In this document: positions 49,961-61,582 of the stretch, piece after piece
Layout of the letters: every line of letters begins with the position of its first letter
Position numbering within the stretch: the stretch's first letter is position 1
Assembly (NCBI GenBank): GCA_023055505.1
Contig: JALIRH010000006.1
Coordinates: forward strand, 22,913,105 to 22,977,104
Direction of reading: 5' to 3'
DNA: 64,000 nt
DNA from: Callipepla californica brunnescens
Taxonomy: Eukaryota > Chordata > Aves > Galliformes > Odontophoridae
Notes under the pieces: model-generated
The model's input: the letters and a program-made list of their open reading frames with translations, nothing else
Databases searched by the model: none
Told to the model about the DNA's origin: nothing
Program-made: the position numbers and the translations under genes

Positions 49961-51215
49961 CTGAATTGGACAAATGTAGTACTGGGGCTCTATTAATGAT
50001 CACCAGAAAAGATGGTGACACAGACTGCAATATTTTGAGAAAAATTAGGCGACTAGTTGTTGTAGTGGGGGACTTAAATTATCCCCAGTCAGATCCAGTG
50101 AACATGACACTGAGATTTAAGCAGAACTGCAAGTGTCGGACATTGTGACTGACTCTTTCATGAAATTAGTGGTTAGTATGCCCACGTATAAAAATACAAG
50201 CCTTTGTACCGAATAATTAGCAGGATCTAATCAAGATCTCACAGCTGAATCGCTCTTCTCTGATAGTGACCATGCACTCACCCAGAACTCCTACAAAAGC
50301 AGCAAGCCACAGTGGATGTATTCTACAGTGAAAGGTCTTAGATAATATGAGGAAGCTTATTAATGACATATCTGAGCAGGATGGTTTAAGGAAATAGATT
50401 CCCATAGGCAGATAAACTACTGGAGAATACTATACTGGAATCACAGCATTAGTGCTTAACACATATGGAAATGACAGCGAAAGTGTGAAAGGAAGCTGAA
50501 ATCAGTCTAGCAAGGTTAAGGAGAGTGTTATAAATAAGAAATCCTTCAAGTAGCTGGAACTGCATTTAAAACAAGACAATGAAATGTAGCATAAGCTCTA
50601 GTAGATTAAATGTAAAAATACCATTTATTAGTTGATATGGAAAAATAATTTGTGGATCCATTAGATGAACGAATCCAAGTTGTAAGTGAGTCATATTTCA
50701 AAAGCAGGAAGAAACATTCCAGAATCAATCAGGGCAACTGATGGTTAGTAGGAAGTGTGGACTTAGATAGGGAAATGAATTCTTCCTGCCACTGTTCTCT
50801 GTGGAAGAAATGCTCTTCTCTAGTGGGAGAAGGCTCAGCAGAAAATTTATCTGAACTTGAAGTTACTGTGGAAACAGCTACTAATAAAATATTAAGAAAA
50901 AAAGATAAAATACTGAGACAAGATACTAAGAAACCACCACTACTGCAAGAATTCTGAAATAACTCAGGCATAGAACAGTTGAAATACTCTCTTACATGAC
51001 TGGGCAGTAAATAAAATACCAGATGAAATTCAATCAAGATAAATGCAAAGGAAGTGAAATGCAGTGTAGATAAATGTAAAGAAATTGATGAACCTGTGGA
51101 AAAGCAATCCTAACTTCATAAATGAAATGATAGACTCTGAGCCAACTGGTCTCAGTTTAAGAATAGGACCTTGGAATTTGTTTCATGAAAGTGTTGGTTC
51201 ACTGCTGTGTAACAA
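49961..51215 (+). mobile_element. Heavily decayed CR1/L3-like LINE
   Basis: Plus-strand landmarks appear in the order expected for a CR1-group LINE ORF2. First is an endonuclease-like VVGDLNYP at 50062-50085. An SDSDHAL patch follows near 50258-50278, resembling the conserved SDH of APE-type endonucleases. Last is 'gactgggcagtaaataaaat' with 'agatgaaattcaatcaagat' near 50999-51040, which matches the region after the reverse-transcriptase catalytic box in CR1/L3 elements (WAV...MKFN...KC). Many stops and frameshifts intervene, and the FADD box is absent, so an internal deletion is likely. The remnant is much older than the CR1 tails elsewhere in the window. Confidence 0.5.
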
Positions 51216-51365
51216 TCAGTGTCCATGCTGTATCTGAAAAGGAAAAAAAATGTTGAAAATTACTAGGAAAGAAATGGAGAACAAACCATCCTTAGGCAAC
51301 TGAATTAATCGCACGGTTTGTCTGCATTTCAGTGCTGTTCTTCTTTTACATAAGGGATGTACAAG

Positions 51366-51668
51366 CACTGCTCTGAAAGTAATGCCTTTTCTTTTAATAT
51401 GCTGGCCCACAACATAAGAGGAGAATATTGGTGGTATGGCAGTAGAGGGTGAACCTTCCTGCCAGTATCTCATTGCATTTTGTTGCCAGATGGCAGCAGA
51501 GGTGTAGTCCGACAAAATGGCATCCATCATGGAAGTGCGTATGAAGCAAAGGTGTATCGCTGAATTCCTCCCTGCAGAAAAAAACTGCATTCACTGACAT
51601 TCATCAACGCTTGCTGAATGCTTATGGAGACCAAATAGTGGATGTGAACGCAGTGAGGCACTGTGAAA
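51366..51668 (+). mobile_element. mariner-type element, 5' fragment
   Basis: Starts near TGCTCTGAAAGTAATGCC (51372 on) and continues through the same internal sequence as the 45.7-46.25 kb copy, in the opposite orientation. This includes the coding start with EFL and GDQIVDVNAVR-type helix-turn-helix residues. Similarity stops near 51668, so the far terminus is missing. Confidence 0.75.
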
Positions 51669-54600
51669 CAGATAAAAAAAGATTCTTAGGGAATCTTTTA
51701 TTTGAGAAAGATTCTCAGAAGAAAGGCTCATTACAGGCCACTAAATGGACAATGCACACCTGGATCAAGAAAGTATCAATGCTGAAAGTAACTGGAATTT
51801 GGGAAATCAGTAGAGGGTATCATATATACTTGTTCTGTATCTGCTTTTCCCTGTCTTTCTCTGAATCTGATCTAATACAACACCTCTATGGTTTAATACT
51901 TTAATATTTATGTATTAACTATTATCCTTTGTTATATGGCAAAATTATGTACACTTAACAGTAAAAGAAAATATAGCTTATTTGATGAGCTTGCTCTCTG
52001 AAAATCAAATTATATTAAAATGAAAATTTTAAATACAAATTATTACTATTCCTTTCATAGCTTTTATGTTTACAAACTTTAATCACGAATCAAAATTCTT
52101 CTACACCGACTAAATCATAAAGAGAAAAACAGAGCAAAAATGGAAATACTAAGTAATAAATAAATAATATTAAACAATAGTACTGAAGATACTGTAATGT
52201 AAGCAAAGGACAAAAAAACAGAAAAGGACAGCAGAGACAGAACAGTAAAAGTAAACTGTGAGACAGTATGAGAGATGGTATCCAACGAACCTTACAACGT
52301 TTATGGGAAGTGTGGTAATATAAGGTATTTTGAGAGGGAATACAAACTGAGTTTTCAGGTATTTACATGGAATACATTCTGAGTGTGAAGGATGCTTAGA
52401 AAAAAAAAATGGTTTTCTTAAAATATAACAAAGAACAGGAGCCAATACACTGTGCAAAACAAGTATCTATGTCACATGTCATCTATCATAAACAAATAGC
52501 AGACAAAAGAAAGAGTAATCTGTGAAGTGTATTAAAATCAAACCCAAGTAATTTATGACAGATGCAGCAGAGGAGGGGAAATCACTGGAGGGATAAAATG
52601 GAAAAGTAACATGGTAGAAGCTGAGAAAAAAATCATTACAATAGATATGGCAACAACAGAATTGCATTTTCAAAAACCAGAGAAAGGAATATTGATGTAA
52701 ATGAAAAGGGAGATGAGCCTAAACATGAATTTTTGCTAAATGGGGAGATGGGAAAGCTGCATGTTAGAACTGTTTTGCATTGAATCTTTAAGACATGCCT
52801 TCAGTGACAGAATCTGCAGAAAGGTCTGAGTTGAGGATAATGTCCTCTGCGTGCACATGAGTGACAGGGGTGGTGTCACTGTGACTGCAAAAGGAGGTAA
52901 GTGACCCAGGAGAAAGGAGGAAGGTCTCTGCTTCAGCTTTGTCAAGCTTGAGATGACAAAGATCTACAGAATGGCATTCTTTAAAACTTAAAATAACCAT
53001 TTGGTAGAGGAGGTGAAGGACTAGAAGTCCACACAGAGGCATGCTGAGCTCTGCGTTTCAGCACTGGGAACAGAGTAGGAGTTGACCGCTTGTGAGTGTC
53101 CATGTGAGCATGGACAACTTACATAGTAACTGTCTGCAGCAGTAATAGACAAATCCATCTTTGCTAACTCTTGGGTTTAACACCTGCACCACGTGCCAGC
53201 AAGTAAAAGGGGGGAATGGGGCAAAACATCTAAACATGAAAGACATATGTGTGACAGTTCCCACAGAATTAAAGCCATAAGAAGCCCTATTTCTAATATT
53301 TCTTAACTCTTGCAATATTAATGCTGTATTTATTTACTTATTTATATTTCAGAAAGTTTTCTATTGCAGGTACATATGACCAATTTTTACTTTTCCCAGG
53401 CCTTTTACAGCAAGCGTACCACATATTCAACAAAATCCATAATTAATCAAATGAGGCTGAGACTGTCTTGAGGAGTACATGAAATTTTGGTGTACATGAA
53501 GGGAACATTGCTGGCAGTATTTGCAGTAAACCCTGTAGAAATCTGTAGTTTATTATCTCAAAGTCTTATTGTTCATAGACTATTGATGCTGATTTTCTTC
53601 TCCTTGTGATTTAAAATAGCAAATATATCTGATTCAGTCTTTTTCTCTTCATATTTTGCCGTAAAATATGAGATAAAAGAGCAGAGATCACAGAGAGGTG
53701 CTTGCTGTAATGGTGCAGTTAAAGAGTGAAAGCTGGAACAATTCGCTTTGGGAAGGTACTTGAAAAGGTCAGTCTCCCTACTACAGATGGTGATGTTTTG
53801 ATGGGTAAAAAAAGAGTTTGCTGTTTGGATTTAGACAGGTAGGTCATGGCTTTAACTGTCTGCTTGCTGACAGGAGAAAGAAAAAAACAGACACAGTTCC
53901 TTATAATATTATTCCTCCATTCACAGTTGATGGATGAGTTAAAAACATACTTTCTTTTCAGTTTATTCTCTAGGTGAGGAAATGTTGTATTATTGTATTT
54001 CTTTCTTTGAAAACATGACACTTTCATTAAACTAAAGATGATATTTTTAAGGCAATTTACAAGGGTACAACCACATTCTCTGCTGATTTGGTATTGTATA
54101 GCTCCCTCTAAAATTGTCTTTACAGAATCACAACAAAGATTCTTTTTTCTTAGGGCAAAAGTACAGTTAGAAGATATTATTTTCTCTCCTTCTCTAGCAG
54201 TTGAAGAGCGGCACTAAAATGGAGATTCAGACACCTGCTTTTGCAGCTGGCTGTGACTGAAGTACAGACCTGGAGAGAATCATTGGAATGTGGAGATAAT
54301 TGAAAGACCTGATGTATTTGACGTGACCTGATGTACTGAAGCATTTCTAGAAATTTTTTAGATGTTGTGCTAGTGACAGAGTTGCCATGACAGTTTCATA
54401 GCGGATGTGCTATTTCAGCTCCTCAGAATTTTGCTCCAAAAATTACCTTTTAAGATAATTTCCTGTGTGTGTATGAGACTGGTATTCAAAGGTGCTAAAC
54501 TGACAACATTTATCATCTATTTAATGGGCATATATAGTGCCCAGATCCCAGCAGTGTGCCATTAATGCCTTATTTCTTGAACCAGGAAGGTGACTGCACA

Positions 54601-56080
54601 TTTTAATATACTTGGCTATCTGCTGAGATTGACAAAAGCCTTAGAAGAATTCTGAAGATCAGAAAGTTCCTCTGCAGGCTTCTTTCATTTGGAGCGTGAG
54701 CCCTCCTTTCTTTTCCCCTTACTTGAAACAATCTGCATCAACTAAAGGAGGTTAAAATCTACTAAGGGGTACTTATCGTTCAATAGGTGTTTTAATAGCC
54801 AGAAACTTCCACAGAATGATATCACAGACTGTGGGTTTTAATAAGCTGTTTTCTCTGCTGTATGTTTTATATACTTAAAATCATTGTAGAAGTACTTGCT
54901 GTTAAGTCCTATCTTTGTAGTGCTCAGAAGCTTGAGGATTTTTTTTTTTTCTGTTGAGTAGATGAAGCACGAAAGCTGACTATGGAACACAATAAAGAAT
55001 ATGTGTGTGAAATTTTCAGAAATAGTTAAGTGTGAATATTCTTCTGGAGGGGAAAAAAAAGGGAGAGAAGAGAGATTTGGGAGAGGAAAGAGTAACTGAG
55101 GCTAGGTGCTGAGATAAAGCAGACAGACTGAGAGGGATTGAGTCATAGGAAGCAGCGTGAGTAGGGGCAGAAAGCATGGCTGGGCACAGTGGGTGGGACT
55201 GATGAGGACAGGCAGCCACATCAGCTTCTGGGTCACCCAGGCTTGCCAGGCCTGTGCAGATAGGAACTGGAATAGTCCTAGCATGACAGACCACCCGAAT
55301 GAGCTGAATCGAAACCCAGATGATCCATACCTTCTGATTTATATCTACTTCAGCTTTCATGTTTGGAGGAATTGAAAAGCTCTTCCACCACTGTGTAGTG
55401 GTCTTTCTCCACCTTTACCTGTAATCTTTCAGAGTTGTCCTGCCAGTTGTGGCTGCATGTGCCAGTGTGGTGTACAGATGAAGGGGGGCAAGTCCCTCTA
55501 CTTGTCATTATTAGGGCAGAAATTATATGTGAAGTGGGATGGGAATACCAATTAACAGGAAAACAAAACAAAAGCCCAACACTCCAGGAGTGACAAGCTA
55601 AGGCACACGCAACCACTAAGGGAACTGGAAGGCGATCAGAGTTTTGAAAGAAACACGAGACTGTCTGGATAGAGAGTGGATTTGGATAGGTGTGACAGAA
55701 CCAGGCTCAGGAGTGGTGTATTCAGAGGAAGACTAACACCCCATGCTCTGCCACCTACCTATTTTTACTTTGCAGTACAGAGCAGCCGGGGTGCCTAAAT
55801 GCAGCTGGTGATGGCAGAGCTGCAGTGAATGGAGCACAGGATCTCACCATGGCATGCTTGCCAAACCCTACCCTGTTCACCCTTCATCATACAATTACCA
55901 GATCCTCCTTGCGCTAATCCACTGCTATACTTCTCATCTTCAAGACCTTGAATCACAAGATCGCTGTTTAAGCTGCCCCATTCTTCTAACTATATAAATT
56001 GAGTTTGAGGTCAATGCAAAACCATCCTCTCAGTTTTTATCAGATTTATTTGTTGGCTTATTTACTCGACTGCACTGTTT
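51669..56080. other. gene-free interval upstream of PHF14
   Basis: About 4.4 kb without a supported gene or named repeat. The part 55030-55870 is more GC-rich and purine-biased, and may be promoter-proximal sequence. Short open frames in it lack recognisable domains. Confidence 0.45.
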
Positions 56081-56870
56081 AATTGCCAAGAGCGCAGGCT
56101 GCCGCTGCAGCTCCCGCACCAAGTCCTGCAGGCACACGGCTCTCCGCGTGCTTAGCACCGCTGTTTAATAAAAAACCACTTTCCACACGGGGAAAACGAG
56201 TGCCAGTCTGCAACCAAGCCCGCAGGTGAGGCGAGGCTCCGGGCTGCAACCGGGCGGACTACGGGCAGCGCCCGCCCCCTGCTCGCCTTCACTTCGCTCC
56301 GCGCAGACGCGGTGCTCTCGCACATGCGCCGTTGTGCCGACGGCGGGAGGGCGAGGGTCTGCATCCGGGTCGCCGCCGTGCCCATTGTCTGGGGAGGGGG
56401 CTCGAGGTTCGGCGTTCCGCACCCGAGGGGCCGAGGCGGCGCCGCGCTGCCGCCGCCCGGACGCGTTCCCGCTGGCCGCCGCTCACCCGCGCAGCCTTTA
56501 GTAAGTGCTCCTCAGCGGCTCCTCCCGCGCCTTCCCCGGGGAGAGCGTGGAGGCGTTCTGCGGGACGGGGACGGGCTGCCCGGGTCGCGGTCCCCGCTCC
56601 GCCCCGCGGTGCCTCCGGCGCTGCATCGCGGAACGCCTGGAGGCGCTGCAGGGGAGCGGCTCCCTCCGCCTGCCCGGGCCCGGGGGTGGTGGCGGTACCG
56701 GTACCGGTGCCCGCGGTGCCGTGCTCGGGCTGTGCGGGGTTGGTTCCCCCGTCCCTGGCAGGGCAGAGCCTGTGCCGGCTGTACTCATGCTCGGGCTGCC
56801 CCGTCGGGTTAACGCCGCGCGTCTGACCGCGCTGGGTGTTCGCCGTGCCGTCTAATAGGAGTACTGTGCT
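56081..56870 (+). promoter_or_regulatory. CpG island and promoter region of PHF14
   Basis: Strongly GC- and CpG-rich block covering PHF14 exon 1 (5' UTR) and intron 1. The transcription start cannot be fixed. Exon 1 ends at 56500 with the donor gtaagt. The island contains a small tandem GGTACC/GGTACCGGT run near 56694-56710 within intron 1. Several open frames over 90 residues in all frames are by-products of GC richness. Confidence 0.75.
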
Positions 56871-56992
56871 TCTTTCTGCAGTGGACCGCAGCTCGAAGAG
56901 GAGACAAGTGAAGCCTCTGGCGGCTTCCCTGCTGGAAGCTTTAGATTATGATAGCTCTGATGACAGTGATTTTAAAGTTGGAGATGCTTCAG
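56500..56992 (+). CDS. PHF14: PHF14 N-terminal coding exons (partial gene)
   Basis: Exon 2 (56882-56992) encodes DRSSKRRQVKPLAAS..., then a serine/aspartate-rich segment to KVGDAS, matching the very conserved N terminus of PHD finger protein 14. Its start codon is split: A is the last base of exon 1 (56500, followed by donor gtaagt) and TG opens exon 2 after the acceptor tttctgcag. The intron between them is 381 bp. Only residues 1-37 and the first base of codon 38 lie here; the exon ends CTTCAG with donor gtaaat. PHF14 is a nuclear chromatin reader with several PHD fingers, about 890-950 residues; those domains lie beyond the window. Residues 5-11 (SKRRQVK) form a basic patch, and residues 22-31 are an acidic/serine run. 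The start has T at -3 and G at +4. Confidence 0.9.
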
Positions 56993-58778
56993 GTAAATAT
57001 GTTTCCTCATAACCTCTGTTGAATTACCTCCTTTTTGTTGTACGGCTTGGTGTCATGCAGGAGGTAGAGCGGTATTAGCGGGCTGCTGGGGCTTGGAGCT
57101 GCTGGAAGTGCTTCAGTTGGGTAACTGGAGGTTCCGTGCTGCAGATAGGAAACAGCTGATCAAGTAAAACAGACTGTGCTTCAGTTGGAAGGAAATTTTT
57201 CCCAGTGGAATACTCAGTTATCAAATAAGTTTTGGGAGAAGCATTTCAGTGCCTTCTGCGCTGAATGTCATGGCTGTGTGTATTGCTATTTATTTCTTCA
57301 GTCTAAACACAGTTTTGGAAACTAGTTTCTTCTGTATAGGAGTAACTGCTGTAAAGCCATTTTGTTTTGAGTGAGTCCGGATAGTAATTTGTTGAGGACT
57401 GAGGAACCTGCCTGATTTCTCAAGGTTAATTGCACTCTGAGTGGAAATCTTAAACAGAAAGACGATCTCTTCAAGTTTTTATTCCTTTTTATTATTGCTC
57501 ATATTTTTTACAACAGATTTAGGGTGTCCTCTTTGATAATTGTGCATAAAGGTGTAAGCATTTAATACCAGAAGGATGTCCTTGCCTTGGAATGTTTTCA
57601 TACAGTGCTCTTTTCTATGCATTCCTATATTTAAAGTGAACATACTCAGCATCTTTTCTACTTTCAGTTTCAATGTAAATTCAGCACTTTTGGAGTGAGA
57701 GAAGGGGGAGAAAAGGGGCAGGACCCTGTTTGTTAAAAGCTGCATGCTGGATGTTTTACGTCATGCTCAGGGAAATAGGCAAAGAAAAGCAGTGTATGTA
57801 AGTTGTAAGGGAAGCATTATGACACCTTGTCAAATAACTGCACTTTCTTCTTGCACTGCAGACACTGATCTATGTTTTCATGAGACTTTTGCTTGCAAAA
57901 ACATTCCCCATCTCCATGTGAAGACTTTCTTTTAATCATCTATGAAGATCTTCTGTGTTAATGAACTTAAAAAAGGCTTAGTGATCATTTCAGCAGAACC
58001 AGTTATGTATAAAGTTTTGGAAGCTTTTTTTGTTTACTTCTTTAATTTTGCTTTGGGATTTTTTATTCCTCCTTTAGTTCCTGAATAAAATTGCTCTTTT
58101 TCATTAGTAATGAAGACTGTGTGTAAGGGAAAAAGAGTATTGGAAAGAGAGTGTGGAACATGGGCATGTAATCCAGAACAATATATTGTGTGATTAGAAA
58201 GCAACCATTCCTTACTTGAAAGTTTTCTGTCTCAACTTTGTCTGAATGGAGAGGACTGTTTTGTGTTTGATGCCCTCTTCAACTTTCAACATGAGGGAAC
58301 AGTGTCCAAATCTGAGTGTGCTTCAACTTCAGTTGCATTTTGAGGAAGTTGAATCTTGTTTAAAGCCTCATTGAATGGACTCAACTGTGTAATGGGAAAA
58401 ACCCCACTAGTTACTCTTTTGTGTCTGTATATCTTGTATAGCTTCACTTTGCTTAATAAAGCAGATCGTTAAGTGAAAATGTTTTTGAAACAGGGATGCT
58501 TGACATGCTACACTTTGGTTTTTTTTTCCAAAGATTTCCGTGGAAGGAAAGTTTTGTGAGAGTTTGGAGAAGTTGGGATGTCGGATGTCATTAAACATAC
58601 AGCTTCTAAACTGAAGAAGTTGTTCCTGTCATACAGTTCATTAGGATAGCTGGAGGATTTTAAATGAGGCTGATATAAAATACTCTTACTTTTGTTTGTA
58701 CTTAATCCGTTCAGAGTAAATAGAAGAAGTACTGAAAGAAACTTACTTAGATAAATAAAATTGACCATTTAAAAGTTT

Positions 58779-58816
58779 TATATATATATATATATATATA
58801 TATAGTGTGTGTGTGT
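58779..58816. repeat. (TA)13(GT)6 compound microsatellite
   Basis: Uninterrupted TA units from 58779 to 58804 followed directly by GT units to 58816. Confidence 0.95.
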
Positions 58817-61562
58817 AGGAAAAAAAAGATTGGTGTACAAACACACATACTAGACAAATTCTGGATTGCTGCTGTTAGGATTCTGATAGACAACAGATTT
58901 TCCTTTTGCCCTCTGGATTTTAGCCTTCAAAGCATGATATGTAGCTCTCCAATAGAGTCAGCGTTGTTGGTAATTTTCCTTCTCTCAGTAGGCTCCATGT
59001 TCAGCCTGTTGCAGATCAGGGTCTGTATGCATACAGTATTTAGTGGTTAATTGAGTTCAGAATTTCGTTGTACGGTTTGCTTACAGACAGGTGTATCCAA
59101 ATGTGTAGGTGGTCTTTCTCCATTGAAAATGACCATTAAATCTGCTTACGGCTCAGAAAGATTCGTTATCTATGATAATTCTTCCGCTCTGCATTGCATG
59201 TTTTATTTGATTCATAAATGCAGCTATAAGAAGCAATTTTTAAATTAAAAAAGAAGCATATTTGACAGCTGAAGGTTCAAGGACTATCTAAACATTGAAT
59301 TAAAATAGTTCTGAAGTTGTTTACTCCCTGCTGATTTTGTTGCATCCATATGTATGAGCTTAAGGATGTTAAGTGATATGTGGGAGTAGATGATAGTGTG
59401 CAAGTCTAGGAGGACTGAACCCTGCACATTAAAATTCCTATGCATGCTCTATCAGATTTCTGGGAATAAGTGATGCAGTAAGGATTTGATAAATTGATGC
59501 TTAGTATTTATAGGAAGCAGTTATAATTTCTGAATTTTTGTATTCAGAATCCTGATGTCTCAGTGACTTTTTCAGTACAGGAGGTGTTTCTAATAGCTCA
59601 GCATCCATTTTCACTACAAAATTTTCAATAGGAAATGTGCCCTTTACTTTACATTATTATTTTCTTTTGGATTTAGGTTGCACCAGCAGGCAGTTATTGA
59701 CTTTATAACTCTAAAGAAAAATTATAACATCTGTTTAAGGGAATTGATTTCACCGCTGTTATATTATTGTAAAATTATTAAGTGGAAATAATTTCAGGCC
59801 TGTTGGCTTTGTATTATTTTAATGCTAAGTAATTTTTTTTTTCTAGCTCCTCTTTCACTGTTTCTTCGTTAATTGTTTCTAAAGGTGGTCCCCAAACAAG
59901 CATAATATGTGAATTTAAAAAACCTCTTTCTCAGTGTAACTAAGAAAAGTATAGTTGAATTCAGCCTCAAAGAGCTGAATTCTGTTACTACTGCTACTGG
60001 TCTCCTGGGCTTTCATTTTTGGGGCATTTGGAAATGTTTGGGCGTTTTTTTTTAGTGTTGAGAGTGGAGCCTGACTTGCAGAAATACTATGGACTCTTAT
60101 TCTAATTGAGATCAATAGGACCTCTGTTTAAATTATTTGAGGATTTATATAAATGCATCTATTAGGTATTCTGAAACACTTGGAAATCAAAAGTTGCAAA
60201 TACTTTTCTTTCCGTAATTTGTTTCCTCCTCCACTGTTTCTTTCCTGTGCAAGATAATGTCTTATAAAAATGTTTGTAAAGTGTCAAATTGCAGTTGCTA
60301 TAAACATAGCTGAAATATTGATGAAGACACTAAGAGTTCTGTTGTTCAGAATGGTCTTGTAGGATGTTCTATCAGACAGTGAGGACAAGAAGGAAAATAC
60401 TGCAGAGCTAATCGTTAGGTAAATTGTCAAGTAATTGCAACAATCTTAATTATTGCAATCTGTTTTGAAGACTTTGCAGTGTAGTTCTTCTGAGTGGAAT
60501 TGCCAAGGGCTTTTTTCCATTTGAGATGATGAGAAAAATGGATGTTACGTTCTTCTGTGTTATCTTCATCCCAAGTGAGATATGCTGTTCCTATAGGTAT
60601 CTACCAATCAAAGTGATACTTTGGAGCGACTGACTGGTGTTTTGAACTTATGTTTTCTTTGGAAATGCTGAGATTTCTGTTCCTCATGGTGTGTCCTGAC
60701 AGTCATCAAGGTTTTCATTGTGGCAACTTGGGTAGGGGTTTTATGATGAGGTAACATTGTTTTTCTTTGTTTTCTCCTGCTGTGACCTATGTGCCCTGTC
60801 TTTGCAGTCTGCCCCTTACAAAACCATGGCTGGTTCGCAGCACTGTACTTGTTCAGTAAGTCTTGAGACAGGATGCAAATTTGGATTCACGGTCTCCTGT
60901 TTAGCTACTTAACACTTCTACTTTACTTTATCTTGCACTCCTTTTATTTTTTCTTATCTTTTTGTGTGTATGTCCATTTCTTGCATATTCTGTGCTGTGT
61001 AGAGAATTTTCTTCTGAGCTTTATTCATTTGGTGGGATGGTTTGTTTGCAGTGTGTCTGCTTCTCAGTGAGGATGGGATGTTTCAACTGTTGGCCATCTA
61101 CTTGGTGCAGTGCCTCAGAGAATTAGTCTCCATATATCATGTCCCTCTTACAAGATATGAAGCTCCTAGGTGTTTCTGGAAAAAAAGTATGTTCTAGTTC
61201 ACTATGCAATAGCTTGTATTGGAATCTAATTGTATCGAATATTTAGCAGTGAAAGTTTGCTGAGGGAAATCATGGGGCATGTAATACTTCATCCAAATGA
61301 GTAAAGTTTAACTTTAAAAGGCAGTTGAAAGACATGCTGGAAACTGGGAAATGTCAATTGAATTCAAGAGGTGGGGTAACCAATTCCATCTCTGTTGCAG
61401 CAGTCTAAATTGAGGCACTGTCTATGGACTCAACACGAAGTTAGCAGCTTACAGTTTTGAGCGCTTTTAAGATTTGTGTAGTTATCTGTGAAATGCTGTG
61501 ATATCCCTGTTAGTGTAGAAGTGAGAAAACTGCTTATTAAAAACAACTTTGTTCTTCCTCTC

Positions 61563-61582
61563 TCTTTTTTTTTTTTTTTTTT
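61563..61582. repeat. poly-T tract in PHF14 intron
   Basis: Near-uninterrupted T run of about 18-20 bases. It may be the trace of an A-tailed insertion on the other strand, but no adjoining element is recognised. Confidence 0.7.

Noticed and set aside
56312..56855. Several 90-166-codon frames around PHF14 exon 1
   Set aside because: GC-rich shadow frames, several beginning at non-ATG codons. They run through the confirmed gtaagt donor into intron 1.
60873..61070. Hydrophobic 65-codon frame in PHF14 intron 2
   Set aside because: T-rich intronic DNA translates as F/L/S-rich peptides; there is no other evidence for a gene.
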